Of a stretch of DNA of 64,000 nt, positions 58,501 through 64,000 are shown piece by piece. The stretch covers positions 14,280,012-14,344,011 of the forward strand of contig NC_092665.1 of NCBI RefSeq assembly GCF_032118995.1. Direction: 5' to 3'. Each line of letters starts with the position of its first letter. Position 1 is the first letter of the stretch. The notes below the pieces were generated by a model. That model was not told the DNA's origin. It worked only from the letters and a program-made list of their open reading frames with translations, and ran no database searches. A program made the translations under genes and the position numbers. Source of the stretch: Asterias amurensis (taxonomy: Eukaryota; Echinodermata; Asteroidea; Forcipulatida; Asteriidae).

Positions 58501-61386
58501 CAGGAGATCTACCAAGTCTCACGCTAGTCTCACGCTCACTCACACAGCAACCATTTTTTCATGTATTGGGGCCAGACCGGGAAATTTTTTTTTATTGGCC
58601 TTCATTGCCAAATCGCGCTCGTGTGTACAAAACACGCAATCTACAATGTTTGCACAATCTTCAGATTGCACGCAGTTTATCAGAATCATCATTTTTTGTA
58701 CAAACTTTGTACAAACAGAGCACGAGTTCGCAGATTGCGCACGCTTTTGCTCTTCAAGCAGATTCAACTAAAATTCGGCAGAGCGCAAAACGCTTATTGC
58801 GCATAAGTTTTTCCCGATTCGTTTTAGCAAACTCGTTAAATGCGCTCCACTAGCGAAGACACAACAGGCAGAGGAAGTGAGCGGAGGATTTTGGACATCA
58901 TTTTTAATCAGTTTTTTTTTAGTTTGGAAGGAAATAATCTGACACAATCGTACCTCCACATTAACCATCAACATATTATGTGTACCTCATGTTAGTTTTA
59001 ATTATTCTGACGAGGTTTTGATGCATTTCGGAACACTTTTTTGCAAACAATTAAATTTCTGATTTTTGTTTTATTTAAATAAAATAAAAAATAAAATAAA
59101 ATGTTGGGCGGCGATTTCGAAAGGCCTTCTAAAACTGGCAATTTTTTTCGAGGGGGGGGGGTTGAGCCTTGAAAAATCTCACCGCATAGCTGGCCTCTGG
59201 ACTTGGCATCTCTGGACTTGTGTATGGTTGTATAGTTTCCCATTGACTTGTGTGTGGTTGTGTATATTCCCAATGACTTGTGTATGGTTGTGTAGTTTCA
59301 CATTGACTTGTGTATGGTTGTATAGTTTCCCATTGACTTGTGTATGGTTGTGTAGTTTCCTATTGACTTGTGTATGGTTGTGTAGTTTCCCGTTGACTTG
59401 TGTATGGTTGTGTATATTCCCAATGACTTGTGTATGGTTGTGTAGTTTCCCATTGACTTGTGTATGGTTGTGTAGTTTCCCATTGACGTGTGTATGGTTG
59501 TGTAGTTTCCCGTTGACTTGTGTATGGTTGTGTAGTTTCCCGTTGACTTGTGTATGGTTGTTTAGTTTCCCGTTGACTTGTGTATGGTTGTATAGTTTCC
59601 CATTGACTTGTGTATGGTTGTGTATATTCCCAATGACTTGTGTATGGTTGTGTAGTTTCCCATTGACTTGTGTATGTTTGTGTAGTTTCCCATTGACTTG
59701 TGTATGGTTGTGTAGTTTCCTATTGACTTGTGTATGGTTGTGTAGTTTCCCGTTGACTTGTGTATGGTTGTGTAGTTTCCCATTGACTTGTGTATGGTTG
59801 TGTATATTCCCAATGACTTGTGTATGGTTGTGTAGTTTCCCATTGACTTGTGTATGGTTGTGTCAATTCCCATTGACTTGTGTATGGTTGTGAAGTGTCC
59901 CATTGACTTGTGTATGGTTGTGTAGTTTCCCGTTGACTTGTGTATGGTTGTGTAGTTTCCCGTTGACTTGTGTATGGTTGTGAAGTGTCCCATTGACTTG
60001 TGTATGGTTGTGTAGTTTCCCATTGACTTGTGTATGGTTGTGAAGTGTCCCATTGACTTGTGTATGGTTGTGTAGTTTCCCATTGACTTGTGTATGGTTG
60101 TGTAGTTTCCCATTGACTTGTGTATGGTTGTATAGTTTCCCATTGACTGGTGTATGGTTGTGTCAATTCCCATTGTCTTGTGTATGGTTGTGAAGTGTCC
60201 TATTGACTTGTGTATGGTTGTGTAGTTTCCCATTGACTTGTGTATGGTTGTGTAGTTTCCCATTGACATGTGTATGGTTGTGTAGTTTCCCAATGACTTG
60301 TGTATGGTTGTGTAGTTTCCCATTGACATGTGTATGGTTGTGTAGTTTCCCGTTGACATGTGTATGGTTGTGTAGTTTCCCATTGACATGTGTATTATGG
60401 TTGTGTAGTTTCCCATTGACTTGTGTATGGTTGTGTTGTTTCTAATTGACTTGTGTATGGTTGTGTAGTTTCCCATTGACGTGTGTATGGTTGTGTAGTT
60501 TCCCATTGACTTGTGTATGGTTGTGAAGTGTCCCATTGACTTGTGTATGGTTGTGTAGTTTCCCATTGACTTGTGTATGGTTGTGTAGTTTCCCATAGGT
60601 ATGTGTATGGTTGTGTAGTTTTCCAATGACTTGTGTACGGTTGTGTAGTTTCCAATTGACTTGTGTATGGTTGTGTAGTTTCCCATTGACATGTGTATGG
60701 TTGTGTAGTTTCCCATTGACTTGTGTATGGTTGTGTAGAGTTTCCTATTGACTGTGTAAGGTTGTGTAGTTTCCCATTGACTTGTGTATGGTTGTGTATT
60801 TTCCCATTGACTTGTGTTGTGTAGTTTCCAATTGACTTGTGTATTGTTGTGTAGTTTCCCATTGACTTGTGTATGGTTGTGTAGTTTCCCATTGACTTGT
60901 GTATGGTTGTGTAGTTTCCAAATTGACTTGTGTATGGTTGTGTAGTTTCCCATTGACTTGTGTATGGTTGTGTAGTTTCCCATTGACGTGTGTATGGTTG
61001 TGTAGTTTCCCATTGACTTGTGTATGGTTGTGTAGTTTCCGATTGACTTTTGTGTGGTTGTGTAGTTTCCAATTGACTTGTGTATGGTTGTATAGTCTCC
61101 CATTGACTGGTGTATGGTTGTGTCAATTCCCATTGACATGTGTATGGTTGTGTAGTCCTTAACCATCAACATGTACCTCATGTTAGTTTTAATTACTCTT
61201 AAGAGGTTTTTGATTCATTTCGGCACACTTTTTTGTCCACAATTAAATTTCTGATTAAAAAAAAAAAAAAAAGTTGGGCGGCGATTTCGAAAGGCCTTCT
61301 ATTAAATTGGCAATTTTTTCGGGGGGGGGGGTTGAGATTTGAAAAATGTCATGTACAGCTGGCCTCTGGACTTGGCATCTCTGCAC
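58501..61386. mobile_element. ~2.9-kb insertion carrying a minisatellite between direct repeats
   Basis: It interrupts a family B MITE between ttttcatagg and cacaggcctg. Order: unique 5' part (58501-58960), direct repeat T (58961-59214), 30-bp array (59216-61157), second T (61159-61383). T contains ggcggcgatttcgaaaggcc, a G-run and ggcctctggacttggcatct. The transposition class is unknown. Confidence 0.6.
59216..61157. repeat. 30-bp minisatellite, about 65 copies
   Basis: Consensus tgtatggttgtgtagtttcc then cattgacttg. Variants include tatattcccaatgac, gaagtgtcccattgac and gtcaattcccattgac. Because 30 is a multiple of three, frames stay open on both strands and yield artificial repeat proteins. 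Confidence 0.96.
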
Positions 61387-61797
61387 AGGCCTGTTATTTT
61401 CTGTTAGGATGGGATCCACGAAGTGAGAAGACTGATCTATGACAATTACCAAACGTGTCCCTTCCTTTAAAAACAAAATATTATGTTTATTAAAACGTTG
61501 ATCAATGTTGTAATTAAAGTATGAGTTTTTCGTGTCGTGTGCTATTGGAACGACCGTGTGTTTCTCAAGTCAATATTTGGCACATAAAACCAACAGTAGT
61601 AAAAGTTCCATGGTAAAAGTCACGTTATATCATGTGTTATTTATTGATCTTGTGAAAATGAGGTGTACTCGAGGGTTTTATTACCACCAGTTTCGACCCT
61701 GTTTATTACGAGTCACTGCCAGGTCAGTCACTTTGATTTCTGCTAGTCCAAAAGATCAATGTCGCTGATTTATGTTCTCCATGGATGCTTGTTCCTG

Positions 61798-61903
61798 CAT
61801 CAATTGAGCTCAAACCTCCACAGGTTTGTTATTTTATGAATAATGTTGAAATACACCAGTGAGAAGACTGGTCTTCGACAATTAACATAGTGTCCAGTTT
61901 CTT
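61798..61903. mobile_element. Family B MITE, right-half fragment
   Basis: caattgagctcaaacctcca through gaagactggtcttcgacaat, ending at TTAA. Confidence 0.6.
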
Positions 61904-62155
61904 TAAAGGGATCCCGGTCCCATCAACCTAAGATGACAAGTCTAAGACCCCGCCGTATACAATTTAATAAATAGACCAATGAACCGATGAGGACCCTGAA
62001 GAACGCTCCCCTTTATCCCGGGAGGATGATGAGCGGATTCAGTGCGGCAGGGCTGATAAATTAGCCTCATTAATCTGTCTCGTGGATATGGATTTATTAA
62101 CCCAACCGGCTATAAATTACAAACTTAATTAGGCATTAGAAAATCTTAAAGAAAT
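61904..62155. promoter_or_regulatory. Low-repeat block with clustered homeodomain-like sites
   Basis: About 200 bp of even composition with TTAGCCTCATTAATCTG, TTTATTAACCC and CTTAATTAGGC, unlike the surrounding repeats. A possible conserved noncoding element; unproven. Confidence 0.25.
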
Positions 62156-62337
62156 GGGCCTTACGAATCCACGGCTTCGGCTTTGGAATCCCGGCTTCAT
62201 TGGCTCCGTCCGACGCGTCCTCTCGTCTGGCTGAATCCCTGAGCACATGCAAAGCACGCACATTGTCAACAAAACCACGGGGGCAAGCTAGCCTGAGCCG
62301 AATCTGGAGCCAAAGCCGAGGTTTCGAAAAGGGTCTA
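62156..62337. mobile_element. Foldback MITE family G
   Basis: gggccttacgaatccacggc to gccgaggtttcgaaaagggt. Confidence 0.72.
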
Positions 62338-64000
62338 AGTTAGTGCTTTACTCCTTTCGGGGGTACACCCCACCAAATAGGAGAAAACTAACAGAGCGTC
62401 TAGCTCATTAATATTTTGTAGGCCCTGAAAATATTCTAATATCAGACAGATTTAAGAGCCCCCAGAAAGTGTTTAGTTGTAAAAATGTTGCCCAATTGTG
62501 ACCGGGGCCGGTTGTTGACTTCTAGCTTGCGGTATTTTTGATGACATGTTCCTTGAAATAAATGGTCCTATTTGCTGACAGGTGTAGGGACATTTTTCAG
62601 GGACTCCCCATACAAAATTGAGCCGCGAATAAAAGTTAAAGAGTCAATCAATAATTTTTCCTTTAAAGTTAAAAGCTGTGAGACTTTTAAGTATTTTTCG
62701 TGTATTTTTGAATATTACGCAGCGTTTTGCCCTGTGTGTGCCACGGGAGATTATTTGGTGGGGTGCACCCTTCGCTTCTGCATGCTATAGTGACGTTGTT
62801 TCCCCGGGTAACTTGTTCAATTACTTGAGATAAAATAATATTCCCAATCAAAACCACTGATTACAGCACTCCAAGCTTCAATATGCAACCGTAAATGTGA
62901 GCCTGGACATTCCTAATAATATTGTATAAGGATTTTACCTTGCAAAGGGCATTTTGACATAGTGCCTCATAACCTTTCAAAACACATAATCTTAAAATGG
63001 AATGGAGACAAGATTCAATCATCATGAATTCGTGAATCACGAATCGACTCACTTTAAATATTTGTACTACTAGACGAGCGCACGTCTATGCCAAAGTTCA
63101 ATTCCAAAAGCCGCCTTGCGCTCACAAAAGCCCCAGAAATTCTTGCTAAATGAAGGCACGTTGCCATGGAACCACCGCGAGACAAAAGCATATTATCTTT
63201 CATCACTTCGTCATTTAATTAATGTCACTGAACAAAATGATGATTTATTTGCACGTAGGCCCAGACTCTTAAACTGTAGTAGTTTACAAAATAGCACAGA
63301 CCCTCGAAGAGCTATTAAAGTTCTTGGGCCTTTTGCAGTTTAAGGCAGGAGACCAGTCATTGTAGGCGCGGCTCTCACGCATAAACATATAGAAAGGCCC
63401 ACAAACGTGACATTTCGGGGGGCCACTTCACTTAAAAACTTACAAGGCAAAGAGGGCGCCATAACGTGGGGTTGCTGTCACGTGATTTTGTGGCTAGTCA
63501 GGTGACAATCCATGTATGCAGCCTAAGATCGAGCTTTGTGGAGTCAGGATCGTGAAAAGTAGTTTCTAAAAGAAGGAGCGCCATTGATGCTTTGTTGGGA
63601 AATGTTTGTAATGGTGTTTTTGTGAGTATGAATAACACAAGGAGCACCAAAATAGCTGAATAGGACACGTTTTCATTCAGTGGCCTAACTGCTAACTGTA
63701 AAAATTACCTGGGAAAAGTTTTCGTATATTATCGGCCTGGGATTCGTTCTACTAAAAACTATTCCATTTCTACACCTCCATCCATGGATGTCACCGTCAC
63801 CTCCTTTTCCGTTTGGCAAGATACAAAAAGTCCCCCCCCCCCCAGCATTATTTGGCCCTTCTTATTTATTAGGCTTGGAGCTGCACTAGCAGTAGAACCT
63901 GCTTCCCGAAAAAAATTAGTGCTAAATTATATTTTAAAAAAAAAGAAGTAAAGTAGGGGCAATAATGGGTTCAAGTGGGGGGGGGGGGGGGGGGAAGGGG
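62338..64000. other. Right end of window, no gene recognised
   Basis: Unique-looking AT-rich DNA with short open frames (for example 63116-63343) lacking family features; it ends in a G-run. Confidence 0.6.

Larger units (their letters stand above)
58211..61466. mobile_element. Family B MITE split by a ~2.9-kb insertion
   Basis: The left half starts after TTAA at 58207-58210 and stops at 58500 within ttttcatagg. The right half resumes near 61385 (cacaggcctgttatttt) and ends before TTAA at 61467-61470. The insertion contains the 30-bp minisatellite. Its centre has a perfect palindrome TAAAAGACTTCTAG and its reverse complement. Confidence 0.7.

Noticed and set aside
59562-61181. A 539-codon open frame on the minus strand with repeated YTTIHKSMGN, and a 275-codon plus-strand frame (59066-59893)
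   Set aside because: Both are translations of the 30-bp minisatellite. Several frames stay open because the unit is a multiple of three; no start context, conserved domain or codon bias supports a gene.
63116-63343. 75-codon plus-strand frame near the right edge
   Set aside because: No similarity to a known family that I can recognise, no splice context, and the length is expected by chance.

Overview
The window is animal nuclear DNA, most likely from an echinoderm and probably a sea star. The reasons are AT-rich sequence, small exons in long introns, deuterostome-like orthologues, dense short foldback (MITE-type) elements, and tRNA-derived SINEs. The species is an inference. Five protein-coding genes are supported. 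No rRNA gene, intact tRNA gene, CRISPR array or bacterial feature was seen. I recognised no LTR retrovirus-like, Polinton-like or other capsid-bearing element.

Layout: (1) 1-10.6 kb, minus strand: the N-terminal ~454 residues of PEX5, the peroxisomal PTS1 import receptor, in eleven coding exons; the rest of the gene lies beyond base 1. (2) 10.6-12.6 kb: an intergenic region shared by two head-to-head genes, carrying a 483-bp element made of alternating palindromes. (3) 12.6-26.6 kb, plus strand: a complete PDE6D gene in five exons (147 residues), whose first intron has U12-type (minor spliceosome) signals. (4) 26.6-37.1 kb: intergenic, with a 14-bp tandem array, SINEs and foldback elements. 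(5) 37.1-44.0 kb, minus strand: a complete NDUFB5 gene (complex I subunit, six exons, 182 residues), with a 405-bp palindromic MITE about 60 bp upstream of its ATG. (6) 46.5-47.4 kb, minus strand: an uninterrupted 297-residue sulfotransferase-like P-loop gene with a likely 5' noncoding exon near 48.5 kb. (7) 52.8-54.6 kb, minus strand: a single-exon 578-residue class A GPCR with a ~245-residue third intracellular loop and no Asp at position 2.50. (8) 56.5-62.4 kb: a repeat-rich zone with a 1,368-bp terminal-inverted-repeat element bounded by a perfect 8-bp target duplication, then a ~1.94-kb minisatellite of ~65 30-bp units flanked by ~240-bp direct repeats, the whole apparently inserted into a TTAA-flanked MITE. 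(9) 62.4-64 kb: nothing recognisable.

The genes do not form an operon or an obvious pathway. PEX5 (peroxisomal import), PDE6D (shuttling of prenylated proteins) and NDUFB5 (respiratory chain) are housekeeping-type genes; the sulfotransferase-like protein and the GPCR are less well defined. The more unusual content is in the repeats: two MITE families with TTAA target sites, several kinds of nested insertion, and tandem or MITE repeats lying within about 15 nt of four 5' splice sites.

All exon boundaries were worked out by hand from reading frame, GT/AG signals and remembered human protein sequences; no alignment or database search was run.
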